From the NCBI GenBank assembly GCA_946885665.1, contig CAMPGT010000059.1, positions 1 to 16,281 of the forward strand: DNA of 16,281 bases, written 5' to 3'. The translations under genes were made by a program, and so were the position numbers. Shown here in pieces: positions 7,312 through 15,263 of this stretch (positions within the stretch are counted from its first letter, which is position 1; each line of letters opens with the position of its first letter). The DNA comes from an uncultured Chitinophagaceae bacterium. GTDB taxonomy: Bacteria; Bacteroidota; Bacteroidia; Chitinophagales; Chitinophagaceae. The notes beneath the pieces are model-generated. The model was not told the origin of the DNA. It did not search any database and saw only the letters and a list, made by a program, of their open reading frames with translations.

Positions 7312-9543
7312 TTAATTTCCAGATCCCTTAACCCTGCTTTGCTCTTCGTTCCTCCGTTCTCTTCTTTGCGGAGCATCTCCCTTCATCGGCTTTCCAAAAC
7401 GGTAAGTAAAAGAAATGTTCGCCATCCTGGAATCCCATCTTGAGCGGAAAGTTGCCTGCGTTGACTTGAAATTGATATCTCCTTTTACCGGTTGCGTGTA
7501 TAAAATATCGCGGATGGCAAGTTTTATGGTGCCCTTCGATTTCAACACCTTCTTTCCAATACCTGCCGTCAGCGCACCCATTGGATAGGTGATGATCTGT
7601 CCCTCGATGCCTTTTGTGCGCATCCATCCGCTGACCTCCGCGCTCCATCCTTTATTGAAATTAAACTGGTTGTTCATATTCATCACTAAATTGCCCGCCT
7701 CCACTTCAAACAGCTCACCTTCCAACTGTCCGTTCAGCTTGTTGTAATTGTAGTTGGCATAGAGGCTCGTGTTCAGCCATTTTGCCACAGGTATCTGAGC
7801 GCTCATGGATATGCCTGCATTGATGCGTTTGCCGATATTGCCAGATGTTACCACTGTGGCATATTCTCCTTCCTGGTCGAACAGTTCAGAGAACATGTTC
7901 TTTGTTTCACTGTAGTTGATGGTGGTAGTCAGGAATCCTTTAAAGGTGTGCGTGATTTCAAGGTTGTTTGAGTATTGCGGTTTCAGGTACGGGTTGCCGC
8001 GTCCGTAAGTGTATTTGTCGATGAAGAACTGGAAGGGATTAAGGTCCTGGTATCTCGGCCTGTCGATGCGCCTGCCCAATGAGATGCCCAACTGGTTGTT
8101 TGAGTCGAGTTTGTAGCTCGCATATATTGTTGGGAACAAGCCGTTATAAGATCTGCGGAACGATGAATCCGGGCGCGTTGGATTGCCATGCTGCAACCCT
8201 GAATAATTTGTGTTTTCAAAGCGCAGGCCGGTTTGCAGTTCAAATCGTTTCCATTTTTTGTTCAGATTAATGTAAGCAGCGTTGATATTTTCTTTGTACC
8301 TGAAGAAATTTGTTTTGTTATAATCAGGCTGAGGCTGGTTGCTGATCACGTTGTAATATTTCGCTTTGCTGTCGGTGATCACGTAACCCGACTTCCATCC
8401 TGCTTCCATTTTCAGATCGTTTTTCATGGGCCGGGTATAATCCAGCTTGGCCGTGTAAATATTGATCTGCATGGGAAGGTCGCCAATCAATTCATCATCA
8501 AATTGCTTTACCATCTCCGGATCGAAAGAGGTGTTGGTAAATTGCTGGTTGTTGGAAACATCGTAAGCGATCACGTCAATGTCGGCAGTTAATTCTTTCC
8601 CTGTTGAATCATAGGCATGACGCATGTTCAGATTAATGGCGCCGTTTTTCCAAAGTTCCTCTATTGCCGAACGCGATTCCACGATAGAGTCCACGCGGCT
8701 GTCCGGATTTTTCAGAAAACTTTTGTTGTAGCTGTTGTTATTGGAAGGGTTATAAAATCCGCTGGCTACGATGCCGAGAGTCGTCTTTTTACTGAGGTAA
8801 TAATCCATTCCTATTTTCAGGTTATGATTGTCGGAATGTCTTGTTGAGTTCATCACCTGTTCAAAGATTGCGCGCGGCACGTCGGCATCATTCTTAAATA
8901 AGCGGTAGATGCTCAATTCCTGGAAGTTGTTCCACCGGCCATAGCTGTAATTGCCAAAAAGATTGAATTTATTATTACGGTAATTGAGTGAAATGCTTTC
9001 ATTGGTTTTGAAGTACACTCCCTGGTTGATACCGGCGGTGACGCTTCCGTTGAAGCCCTTCATTTTACTCTTCTTTGTTTTGATATTGATCACGCCCGAG
9101 TTGCCGGCAGCGTCATATTTGGCGGGAGGGTTCGTCATGATCTCGATTTGTTCGATCTGTGATGATTCCATGCCTTTTAAATAGCTGGCCAGGTCCTGAC
9201 CGGAAAGGTAAGTGGGCCTTCCATCTATCATGATCATTACGCCCTGCTTGCCTTTGAGGCTGATGTTGCCGTCCTTATCGACCAGTACGCCGGGCGATTT
9301 TTCGAGCACATCCATGGCAGTGGTCCCTGCATTGGAAATGGCTGCATCTACATTAATAACGATTTTGTCGATTTTTTGTTCCACAAATTTTTTTCTTGCT
9401 ATTACCTTCACCTCTTTAAGTTCCTGTGACTGAAAGGGAAGTATCGTGTCTTTTGCAGTTGTGTCGGTAACCTGTGCCTGCTGGCTGAATGCAGAAGTGA
9501 ACATGCCCGCCGCCAATATAAACAGGATGGAAATTTTTCTCAT
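7312..9543 (-). CDS. TonB-dependent outer-membrane receptor (outer_membrane beta-barrel family)
   Basis: 743 residues. Signal peptide at 1-20 (MRKISILFILAAGMF, cleavage near AFSQQ). The plug domain spans about 41-158: LKEVKVIARKKF, MDVLEKSPGVLVDKDGNISL, MIDGRPTYLSG and IEQIEIMTNPPAKYDAAGNS are all typical of the Bacteroidota family with the PF14905-type barrel. The barrel follows to about residue 718 and includes LGISLGRRIDRPRYQDLNPF and GRGNPYLKPQYSNNLEITHT. The N-terminal carboxypeptidase-like or SusC-type extension found in many relatives is absent. After the last strand (ISFTYRFG) a tail of about 26 residues rich in Arg, Glu and Lys extends to the end. Such receptors import ligands too large for porins using TonB energy; no SusD partner is adjacent, so a SusCD glycan system is unlikely. 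Ligand unknown. It ends at a strong terminator. Confidence 0.93.
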   Translation of the reverse strand: MRKISILFILAAGMFTSAFSQQAQVTDTTAKDTILPFQSQELKEVKVIARKKFVEQKIDKIVINVDAAISNAGTTAMDVLEKSPGVLVDKDGNISLKGKQGVMIMIDGRPTYLSGQDLASYLKGMESSQIEQIEIMTNPPAKYDAAGNSGVINIKTKKSKMKGFNGSVTAGINQGVYFKTNESISLNYRNNKFNLFGNYSYGRWNNFQELSIYRLFKNDADVPRAIFEQVMNSTRHSDNHNLKIGMDYYLSKKTTLGIVASGFYNPSNNNSYNKSFLKNPDSRVDSIVESRSAIEELWKNGAINLNMRHAYDSTGKELTADIDVIAYDVSNNQQFTNTSFDPEMVKQFDDELIGDLPMQINIYTAKLDYTRPMKNDLKMEAGWKSGYVITDSKAKYYNVISNQPQPDYNKTNFFRYKENINAAYINLNKKWKRFELQTGLRFENTNYSGLQHGNPTRPDSSFRRSYNGLFPTIYASYKLDSNNQLGISLGRRIDRPRYQDLNPFQFFIDKYTYGRGNPYLKPQYSNNLEITHTFKGFLTTTINYSETKNMFSELFDQEGEYATVVTSGNIGKRINAGISMSAQIPVAKWLNTSLYANYNYNKLNGQLEGELFEVEAGNLVMNMNNQFNFNKGWSAEVSGWMRTKGIEGQIITYPMGALTAGIGKKVLKSKGTIKLAIRDILYTQPVKGDINFKSTQATFRSRWDSRMANISFTYRFGKPMKGDAPQRRERRNEEQSRVKGSGN

Positions 9544-9604
9544 GATTGTCGCTTGAACTGGTGCTTTAGCTGATGTGACGAGGTCCTATGAAAAAAGGTT
9601 ACAG

Positions 9605-9612
9605 TATGTTTG
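9605..9612 (+). promoter_or_regulatory. Candidate Bacteroidota -7 promoter box
   Basis: TATGTTTG followed by C matches the Bacteroidota sigma-ABfr -7 consensus TAnnTTTG exactly. It ends 24 bases before the ATG at 9637, which would place transcription start about 9618 and a leader of some 20 bases. No good -33 TTG box is seen at the expected distance, so the call rests on the -7 match and its position only. Confidence 0.4.
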
Positions 9613-9636
9613 CGGTATTCAATAAAAAAAAATTAT

Positions 9637-10629
9637 ATGGTAAAATGGGGTATTCTCGGTGCGGGTAAAATAGCAAGGAAATTTGCATCCGACCTGGCGT
9701 TGGTGGAAGGGGCCGCGCTGGCAGCCGTGGGCAGCCGCAACCGCGAAAAGGCTGAATCGTTCGCAAGAGATTTCAGGATTCCGCATGTTCATGCCAGTTA
9801 TGAGGAGCTTGTGGCGAGTGCAGATGTGGATGTAATCTATGTGGCCACACCGCACAGCCATCATTTCGAGCATACGCGCCTGTGCCTTGAAAACGGCAAA
9901 GCGGTATTGTGCGAGAAAGCATTTGCCGTCAACTCCGAACAGGCGAAAGAAATGATCAGGCTGGCCAGCGAGAAAAAATTATTCCTGATGGAGGCGCTCT
10001 GGACGAAATTCCTCCCTCATTACAGGAGGCTGAAGCAGTTGCTCGACGACGACGTTGTGGGTGGGGTGGAGTCGGTCTTGATCAATTTCGGCTTCCGGGC
10101 CGAACACCCGGTGCCGCAGCGTTTATTCGATCCTGCGCTGGCAGGAGGCACCATGCTCGACATAGGAATTTACAATGTGTTTATGGCGATGAGCGTGCTG
10201 GGAAAACCAGACCATATTGATGCTTTCATGTCGCCCGCAGCCACCGGCATCGACGCACAGTGCGCCGTGCTGTTCCGATATAACAACGGCGCAATGGCGC
10301 AGTTGTTTTCAAGTTTCACCACACACCTGCCCACCGAAGCAGAAATTAGCGGACCGAACGGCCGCATCAGGCTCACCCATCGTTTTTACGCACCCGAAAG
10401 CACCATTGAATTTTACCCGGGGAGGCCCGACACCGTTCAAAACATCGTTTTTGAAAATGAGAATACCGGCTTCGGCTACCAGCACGAAGCGCGCCACGTG
10501 GTGGAGTGCCTGGAAAAGGGCCTTGTCGAAAGTCCGGTGATGACGCACCAGGATACGATCGACCTCATGGAAGTGCTTGACGCCATCAGGAAGAAAGCAG
10601 GAATTCAATACACGGCCGATAAGTGGTAA
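9637..10629 (+). CDS. Gfo/Idh/MocA family oxidoreductase, cytoplasmic
   Basis: 330 residues from the ATG at 9637. A TTG at 9610 would add nine residues, but it falls inside the candidate -7 box and the Rossmann fold begins directly after 9637 (MVKWGILGAGKIARKF, with GAGKIA at 8-13). NAD(P)-dependent oxidation or reduction of a sugar-like or cyclitol alcohol is the family reaction. CEKAFAVN (92-99) occupies the site of the usual EKP motif, keeping Glu93 and Lys94 with Ala replacing Pro; GGTMLDIGIYN (170-180) holds the conserved Asp175 and Tyr179 of the C-terminal domain. The sequence resembles the dihydrodiol dehydrogenase-like branch. No signal peptide is present, in contrast to the second family member at 13181-14344. 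It is transcribed away from the receptor gene and its stop lies 6 bases from the end of the convergent hydrolase gene. Confidence 0.92.
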   Translation: MVKWGILGAGKIARKFASDLALVEGAALAAVGSRNREKAESFARDFRIPHVHASYEELVASADVDVIYVATPHSHHFEHTRLCLENGKAVLCEKAFAVNSEQAKEMIRLASEKKLFLMEALWTKFLPHYRRLKQLLDDDVVGGVESVLINFGFRAEHPVPQRLFDPALAGGTMLDIGIYNVFMAMSVLGKPDHIDAFMSPAATGIDAQCAVLFRYNNGAMAQLFSSFTTHLPTEAEISGPNGRIRLTHRFYAPESTIEFYPGRPDTVQNIVFENENTGFGYQHEARHVVECLEKGLVESPVMTHQDTIDLMEVLDAIRKKAGIQYTADKW

Positions 10630-10635
10630 AGTGAT

Positions 10636-11286
10636 TCAACCGGCGGTAAGGAGCGTTTGGCGAAGGATGCCATTGATTTCTTTCGCCCGGCTGAGGATCA
10701 TCAGGTGGCCGCCACCGCGAATGACGTGCGTGGCGCCGGCATATTTGAGAGGAAGTATCCCGTCGCGGCTGCCGTGGATGTGGATGTAACGCAGGCCAGG
10801 CGCTTCGGCGTGCCAGGTCAAAACAGCATTCATCGACCACCGGATCAATGCCGGATCCGATTGCCTGATCATTTCCCTGAGGAACTTCTTTTCTTCCTTC
10901 GTCTCATCTGTTAGAAATCTTTTGGTGAGCGCGGCCATTTTCACGATAGAAATCGGTACTATTCTATGGAGCCTCAGTTTTCCCGCGAGGCGCATGTATA
11001 CCGGCAGATTTTGAGGAGACGCAGCGCTGGAGATAAGGATGGCCCTGGCCGCCGGAAACCTTTTAGCGATCTCGATGGCCAGCATGCCGCCAAACGAAAG
11101 GCCAAGTACAACGAATGGTTGCGAAGGATCCATTGTTTCAGTGAGTTTTTCGGCATATTCCTGCAGACTCTCATTTCCGCGAGGCATAACCCAGTCAAGA
11201 TAATAGGGCGTGTATCCCGCCGGCAGCTCGATATTTTTAAAAACTCTTTTGTCTGCGGCAAGTCCGCTGATAAAATATACGTTCAT
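10636..11286 (-). CDS. Alpha/beta hydrolase
   Basis: 216 residues, short for the fold but apparently complete. The first strand MNVYFISGLAADKRVF carries the oxyanion-type turn, GLSFGG (62-67) is the nucleophile elbow with Ser64, GSRDGILP (172-179) supplies Asp175 and GGGHLMIL (191-198) supplies His194, so a full Ser-Asp-His triad is present. A cap region of about 90-160 is short and basic. The fold includes esterases, lipases, thioesterases and many other activities, and the substrate cannot be told. The start overlaps the stop of the upstream 84-residue gene by four bases (11283-11286), so the two are translated together. Confidence 0.88.
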   Translation of the reverse strand: MNVYFISGLAADKRVFKNIELPAGYTPYYLDWVMPRGNESLQEYAEKLTETMDPSQPFVVLGLSFGGMLAIEIAKRFPAARAILISSAASPQNLPVYMRLAGKLRLHRIVPISIVKMAALTKRFLTDETKEEKKFLREMIRQSDPALIRWSMNAVLTWHAEAPGLRYIHIHGSRDGILPLKYAGATHVIRGGGHLMILSRAKEINGILRQTLLTAG

Positions 11287-11537
11287 CGGGTTTTCGAAGT
11301 TTCGTCGGCTAGCTGCCGGCTCACAAAGGTGAGCGCTGCCACGGGAGATTCAAAGAGTTTCGGTTCGCCGTCTTCGCCGGTGAGCCATTTTCCCCCGTCG
11401 TCGGTTCCGGGTTCCCGGAGAAAATAGCGGGCAGTGAAGTATTCTGTGGGGATGATGTGAGGGTTTCGCCTGTTAGCGGGTTGCTGTTGAATTTCCACCC
11501 ATACGTCGCGGCCGTTTATTGATTGTTTTTCAATCAT
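11283..11537 (-). CDS. Conserved-looking small protein of unknown function
   Basis: 84 residues from the ATG at 11535-11537. Not recognised. It is soluble, with no signal peptide or membrane helix. The first half is rich in Arg/Asn/Gln (residues 10-30), then comes EYFTARYFLREPGTDDGGKW with a turn-rich acidic stretch, and the end SPVAALTFVSRQLADE looks like one amphipathic helix. That it is real is supported by the four-base ATGA overlap with the alpha/beta hydrolase start and by the 69-base divergent gap to the GNAT gene. It may be a partner or regulator of the hydrolase; this is inference. A weak -7-like sequence (one mismatch to TAnnTTTG) lies at 11571-11564 on this strand. Confidence 0.68.
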   Translation of the reverse strand: MIEKQSINGRDVWVEIQQQPANRRNPHIIPTEYFTARYFLREPGTDDGGKWLTGEDGEPKLFESPVAALTFVSRQLADETSKTR

Positions 11538-11606
11538 GGTTGGTATTTTACATTTCTTACATACAAAGTAAGGGCCACACCTAAGCGTTCATCATTTGTA
11601 AATTGC

Positions 11607-12044
11607 ATGATGAACAGCCTTATAAAGGTAAAGAAGGTGGATGATGAAACGCAACTGCCGGAGGTCTTTTCGATAAGAAGGCAGGTGTTTGTGGAGGAAC
11701 AGGGTGTGCCTGCCGGCCTGGAGTATTCCCGGGAAGATGAGTCACATCACTTTCTTGCCATTTGCGATAACGTTGCCTGCGGTGCGGCCAGGTGGCGCAA
11801 TACTGCCGGTGGGTATAAACTGGAACGGTTTGCGGTACTTCCGCAATTCAGGAAGAGAGGAGTGGGGGCCGCACTGCTGCGCGCCGTGCTCGACGACCTG
11901 CCCGATAAAAAGCGGCTCGTGTACCTAAACGCCCAGTTACCTGCGGTGCGTTTGTATGAATCGTTTGGATTTATCTGTGTCGGAGAATTATTTGAAGAAG
12001 CAGGGATGATGCATCAGCGGATGGAGCTTTCTATTTCTTCCTAA
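11607..12044 (+). CDS. GNAT family N-acetyltransferase
   Basis: 145 residues from the ATG at 11607; a second ATG follows immediately at 11610 and either could be used. The frame extends upstream to a TTG at 11523, but that part overlaps the divergent 84-residue gene and does not resemble the fold. The N-terminal VFSIRRQVFVEEQGVP (20-35) is the signature of the YjcF/ElaA-like group. The acetyl-CoA binding motif A is LERFAVLPQFRKRGVGAALL (72-91), with the pyrophosphate-binding loop Q/R-x-x-G-x-G/A at RKRGVGA. The C-terminal ARLYESFGF-type segment is present as VRLYESFGF (114-122). The enzyme transfers an acetyl group to an amine; acceptor unknown. Its last 14 bases overlap the end of the convergent MFS gene. 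Confidence 0.9.
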   Translation: MMNSLIKVKKVDDETQLPEVFSIRRQVFVEEQGVPAGLEYSREDESHHFLAICDNVACGAARWRNTAGGYKLERFAVLPQFRKRGVGAALLRAVLDDLPDKKRLVYLNAQLPAVRLYESFGFICVGELFEEAGMMHQRMELSISS

Positions 12045-13158
12045 ACCTCAACGCCACCAACAACAAAGGCGCCGCGAGCAATCCCAACGCGATGGGCAAA
12101 CTGGTTAGGTGCGCCGCAAATCCGATCAGTGCAGGGCCCGCAAGCTGGCCCGCATAACCCATGGTAGTTACCGCTGCAAGGGCCAGCTCGGGCGACTTGC
12201 TGTCGGCTTTACCGGCGGCGCTGAACAGCACAGGTACAATATTGGCCGCACCTATTCCGATAAGCAGGAAGCCGCCAATGGTTGTGGCCTGCCAGGGCAC
12301 CGCTACCACCAGCAACAGGCCAAGCACCGTAAGGACGGCTCCATAAAAAACAATTTTTTCTGCCCCAAACCGGTGAACAAGGCCATCGCCGGTGAACCGC
12401 ATGATGGCCATGGCTACGGAAAAAACAGCGTAACCGGCGCCGGCCATCGAAACACCGAAACCCCTGTTCTCCCTCAGCAGCAGCGCGCTCCAGTCGAGCA
12501 GGGCGCCTTCATATAGGAAAACGATAAAGCAAAATACGCCCAGCATGATCACCGGTCCCTTAGGCAGTCTGAACCGGAAAGCAGGAGAAGCTTCTTTTGC
12601 CGGGTGGTCGAGGAAACTTTTGAAGTGAATCAGCGCGGCAACGATAATTGCTGCAGAGATAATTGCGGCCGACACAAGCGGCGTAAGCTTCAGCATCAAC
12701 AGCAATCCGAACAGCATCGATCCCGTGAGTCCTCCCACGCTGAACATCCCATGAAAAGAAGACATTGCGGGCTTCTTCATTTTCTCTTCCACCACCACGG
12801 CCTGGGCGTTCATGGATACGTCGAGGCTGCCGATGGCACCGCCGAAAACAAACAGTGCGCCGGCGAGTGCATAAGGGGAACTCATCACCGTCAACAACGG
12901 CAAAACCAACGCAACAACCAGGCTGCTGATGACAATGACGATCCTGCTGCCTGTTTTTTGAATGACGGGGCCAACAAAGGGCATCGTGAAAATGGCGCCG
13001 CCACCCATGCACAGTAAAATAATGCCCAAGCCGGCATCATTCAGCCCGGTGCGTTGCTTGGCAAGCGGCACCATCGGCGCCCACGCCGAAACGGCTATCC
13101 CACATAGTAAGAAACTGAGTAATGTTGCCCTTCTTGCGTTTTTTATCTCCCGGGTCAT
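12031..13158 (-). CDS. MFS transporter, YbjJ-like (fucose-permease-related)
   Basis: 375 residues, twelve hydrophobic segments expected, no signal peptide. Characteristic segments are SLDVSMNAQAVVVE (111-124), SSFHGMFSVGGLTGS (133-147) and EGALLDWSALLLRE (217-230), matching the YbjJ-type group near the sugar/fucose permeases, which are inner-membrane secondary transporters. Substrate is not known for most of this group. The start is 22 bases after the stop of the Tat-type oxidoreductase on the same strand, so it is most likely the last gene of the three-gene sugar operon, and import of the periplasmic product is a reasonable guess. Its stop overlaps the convergent GNAT gene by 14 bases and no terminator hairpin is seen there. 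Confidence 0.88.
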   Translation of the reverse strand: MTREIKNARRATLLSFLLCGIAVSAWAPMVPLAKQRTGLNDAGLGIILLCMGGGAIFTMPFVGPVIQKTGSRIVIVISSLVVALVLPLLTVMSSPYALAGALFVFGGAIGSLDVSMNAQAVVVEEKMKKPAMSSFHGMFSVGGLTGSMLFGLLLMLKLTPLVSAAIISAAIIVAALIHFKSFLDHPAKEASPAFRFRLPKGPVIMLGVFCFIVFLYEGALLDWSALLLRENRGFGVSMAGAGYAVFSVAMAIMRFTGDGLVHRFGAEKIVFYGAVLTVLGLLLVVAVPWQATTIGGFLLIGIGAANIVPVLFSAAGKADSKSPELALAAVTTMGYAGQLAGPALIGFAAHLTSLPIALGLLAAPLLLVALRFRKK

Positions 13159-13180
13159 AGGGTCTATTCATGGCCGTTCG

Positions 13181-14344
13181 CTACACCATGGGCCATTTAA
13201 AAGTAGATTGAAGGTTTATCCTCTTGCCGGTCTTTCCTGATTCTCTTGTGCCCTCAATGATCTCCAGCACATGCAACGCGTGTTCCACATTGATGAGTGG
13301 TTCCGTACCGGTGGCCAGCGATGCGGAGATTACCGAGGCGCCCTGCTCCCACACGTAATCTTTAGGATCGGGAACGAAACGCTGCGGGGCCTCATGATCC
13401 TTCGTCACCATATCAACGCCATGCGGCGCCCAGTCGTAACCCACGAGCGACATGTTGCCTTCTGTGCCCCATATTACGATAGAAGGCTTTTCCTGTCCGG
13501 TTCCCTCGTGACCATACGGATCGAAGTAATTGAAACCGCATTGTACGTGCGAAATGATTCCGGCACCGTGGTCCAGGAGCAGCATGGCATTATCTTCGGC
13601 CTTTACCGGTATTTTGCCCTTGTCGTCCACCGTTCTTTCCGGCGTAACGATGCTTGTCATCGCCACCACCGATTTGGCGGGACCCAGCAATCCGGTAAGC
13701 GTGGCTATATTATACACGCCCAGGTCCGGCAGGCTTCCTCCGCCCACCTCGTAAAAGAAGGCCGACCAGGTGGGGCCGGTATGACCGTAGTGTGCATGTG
13801 CGCAGGAAACTTTTCCGAGCTTTCCTCCCTGCAACGCCTTCGACATGTAGGCAAACTGCGGGCTGTTCACCACAGCGGGCGCCCCCCATATTCTGAGGTT
13901 TTTTTGTTTGGCGAAGTCAACAAGCGCCTTTCCTTCTTTGTAAGTGTTTGCCAGCGGCTTTTCGCTCCATACGTGGTGCCCGCGTTGCAGCGCAATCTTG
14001 TTGAGGCGGCCGTGTTCCTGCATATCGGTAGTCGTTACCATGAGGTCGAACTGCGGGCCTTCCATCATCTTGTCGATATGTGGATAGCTATTGGGCACAT
14101 TGAACTCCTTTGCGCGGTTCCGGGCGCGGTCGTATTTGATGTCGCATACGCTCACCAGTTCAACATAAGGAGATTGGGAAAGATGGGGCAGGTACTTGCC
14201 CGAAACGCTGCCGCAACCAATAAGTGCCACTTTGATTTTTTTCTGACCTGTTGTTTTCGCCAGGCTCTCGAGATTGGCGACAAGCATGGCGGCTCCCGCC
14301 AGGGTTGTATTTTGTAAAAAAGTCCTTCTGGAAAGAGCATTCAT
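13181..14344 (-). CDS. Tat-exported Gfo/Idh/MocA family oxidoreductase
   Basis: 387 residues from the ATG at 14342-14344; a TTG two codons upstream is possible but less likely. The N-terminus has a twin-arginine signal, LSRRTFLQ (4-11), followed by the hydrophobic TTLAGAAMLVA and likely cleavage around residue 30, so the folded enzyme with its nucleotide cofactor would be sent to the periplasm. The Rossmann motif IKVALIGCGSVSGKY (37-51), SEKPLA (127-132) with the EKP motif (128-130) and GGSLPDLGVYN (202-212) are all present. The family oxidises sugar hydroxyls with NAD(P); Tat-exported members such as glucose-fructose oxidoreductase keep the cofactor bound. It is flanked by a secreted DUF1080 gene (100-base gap) and by the MFS transporter, suggesting periplasmic glycoside oxidation; substrate not determined. 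Confidence 0.9.
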   Translation of the reverse strand: MNALSRRTFLQNTTLAGAAMLVANLESLAKTTGQKKIKVALIGCGSVSGKYLPHLSQSPYVELVSVCDIKYDRARNRAKEFNVPNSYPHIDKMMEGPQFDLMVTTTDMQEHGRLNKIALQRGHHVWSEKPLANTYKEGKALVDFAKQKNLRIWGAPAVVNSPQFAYMSKALQGGKLGKVSCAHAHYGHTGPTWSAFFYEVGGGSLPDLGVYNIATLTGLLGPAKSVVAMTSIVTPERTVDDKGKIPVKAEDNAMLLLDHGAGIISHVQCGFNYFDPYGHEGTGQEKPSIVIWGTEGNMSLVGYDWAPHGVDMVTKDHEAPQRFVPDPKDYVWEQGASVISASLATGTEPLINVEHALHVLEIIEGTRESGKTGKRINLQSTFKWPMV

Positions 14345-14444
14345 ATGCAAGCTTTTGGGTTTACGCGCTCGGTTGGTCGCCGGCTATCTGCAGCAGGGCC
14401 ACCGTTATATTAACGCGTATAAGTTAAGATTTAAAACTTAATTG

Positions 14445-15143
14445 TCAGTAGGCAATGCGAAGGTTTCTGTATTCTACTTTCATTGGCGGGCCCGCATGTA
14501 CCTGCAAGCCGATGAGGCCGTTCATTTTACGGGCCTGGGTATCGTTGTCGGTGATCTCACTCATGAGGACGCCGTTGATGTAATGACGCACGCGGTTGCC
14601 TTTTGCAACGATCCTTATTTGGTTCCATCCTCCTTTCTTAATCAAGGATTTCAATGAATCGCCATCTCCTATATGAGCCACAATGGCTGGCTTTTTTCCT
14701 TTTTCCAAAACAGCTTCTTCACCTCTTTTTGCGAGGAAGCCACGGCCCCTCTCTTCGTAGTTCTGACCCGTATAAACATTTTCACCGTCAATATCTGCCT
14801 GGTAACCTTTGAGCGCGTACGGAACACCTTCCACCATTTCACTTCTGTACTGAATGCCACTGTTACCTACGGCGGTGATCCTGAATTCTCCTCTCAGCTC
14901 AAAATCGCCGGGCTGTGCAACATCATAAATCAGGAAGGTGTTTACTTTCAAAACCTTCTCGGGAGTCGTTTCTCCAATAATCGTATTATTCTCCACCCTC
15001 CAATAAGTTTTATCTCCTTTCCATCCCTCCAATGATCTTCCATCGAACATTTGCGTGAACGATGCTTCACTGTGCTGTGCTGCAACAGGATGAGAGATAA
15101 ATAATATACATGAGAGAATAGTTCCGGCAGTGAAGAATTTCAT
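14445..15143 (-). CDS. Secreted DUF1080 (PF06439) protein, 3-keto-disaccharide hydrolase family
   Basis: 232 residues. Signal peptide 1-22 (hydrophobic core TILSCILFI, cleavage after VAA). The internal Cys12 is not at a lipobox, so it is a soluble secreted protein. The concanavalin-like DUF1080 domain fills the rest: MFDGRSLEGWKG (32-43), NSGIQYRSE (94-102), LKGYQADIDG (111-120), GGWNQIRIVAKGNRVRHYIN (171-190) and GLIGLQVHAGPPMKVEYRN (209-227) are the family landmarks. The family is named for hydrolysis of 3-keto-disaccharides, but many members are untested. It is the first gene of a probable minus-strand operon with the Tat oxidoreductase and the MFS transporter, and diverges from the DUF4432 gene across 120 bases. 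No convincing promoter is seen in that gap. Confidence 0.9.
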   Translation of the reverse strand: MKFFTAGTILSCILFISHPVAAQHSEASFTQMFDGRSLEGWKGDKTYWRVENNTIIGETTPEKVLKVNTFLIYDVAQPGDFELRGEFRITAVGNSGIQYRSEMVEGVPYALKGYQADIDGENVYTGQNYEERGRGFLAKRGEEAVLEKGKKPAIVAHIGDGDSLKSLIKKGGWNQIRIVAKGNRVRHYINGVLMSEITDNDTQARKMNGLIGLQVHAGPPMKVEYRNLRIAY

Positions 15144-15263
15144 TTCAATCGTTTTAAAATACTGATGGCAAGCTAAGTAAAATACAAATGCATTTAAGTT
15201 TTTTTGTAATGTTACCGAACGATTCCAGTTCGGAGTATTTCATTAAATTAGATTTTGATTGCG

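Noticed and set aside
7312..9543. SusC-type receptor of a polysaccharide utilisation locus.
   Set aside because: It lacks the N-terminal carboxypeptidase-like extension and no SusD-like gene is adjacent; the GH20 gene is in a different, distant unit.
13271..14317. A 348-codon open frame on the plus strand opposite the Tat-type oxidoreductase.
   Set aside because: It is fully antisense to a gene with clear family motifs, its product is rich in Arg, His and Cys with no recognisable domain, and long antisense frames are expected in GC-rich coding DNA.
15248..15257. TAGATTTTG upstream of the DUF4432 gene as a -7 promoter box.
   Set aside because: The spacing within the motif is one base too long and it is only a few bases from the ATG, leaving almost no leader; no -33 box is seen.
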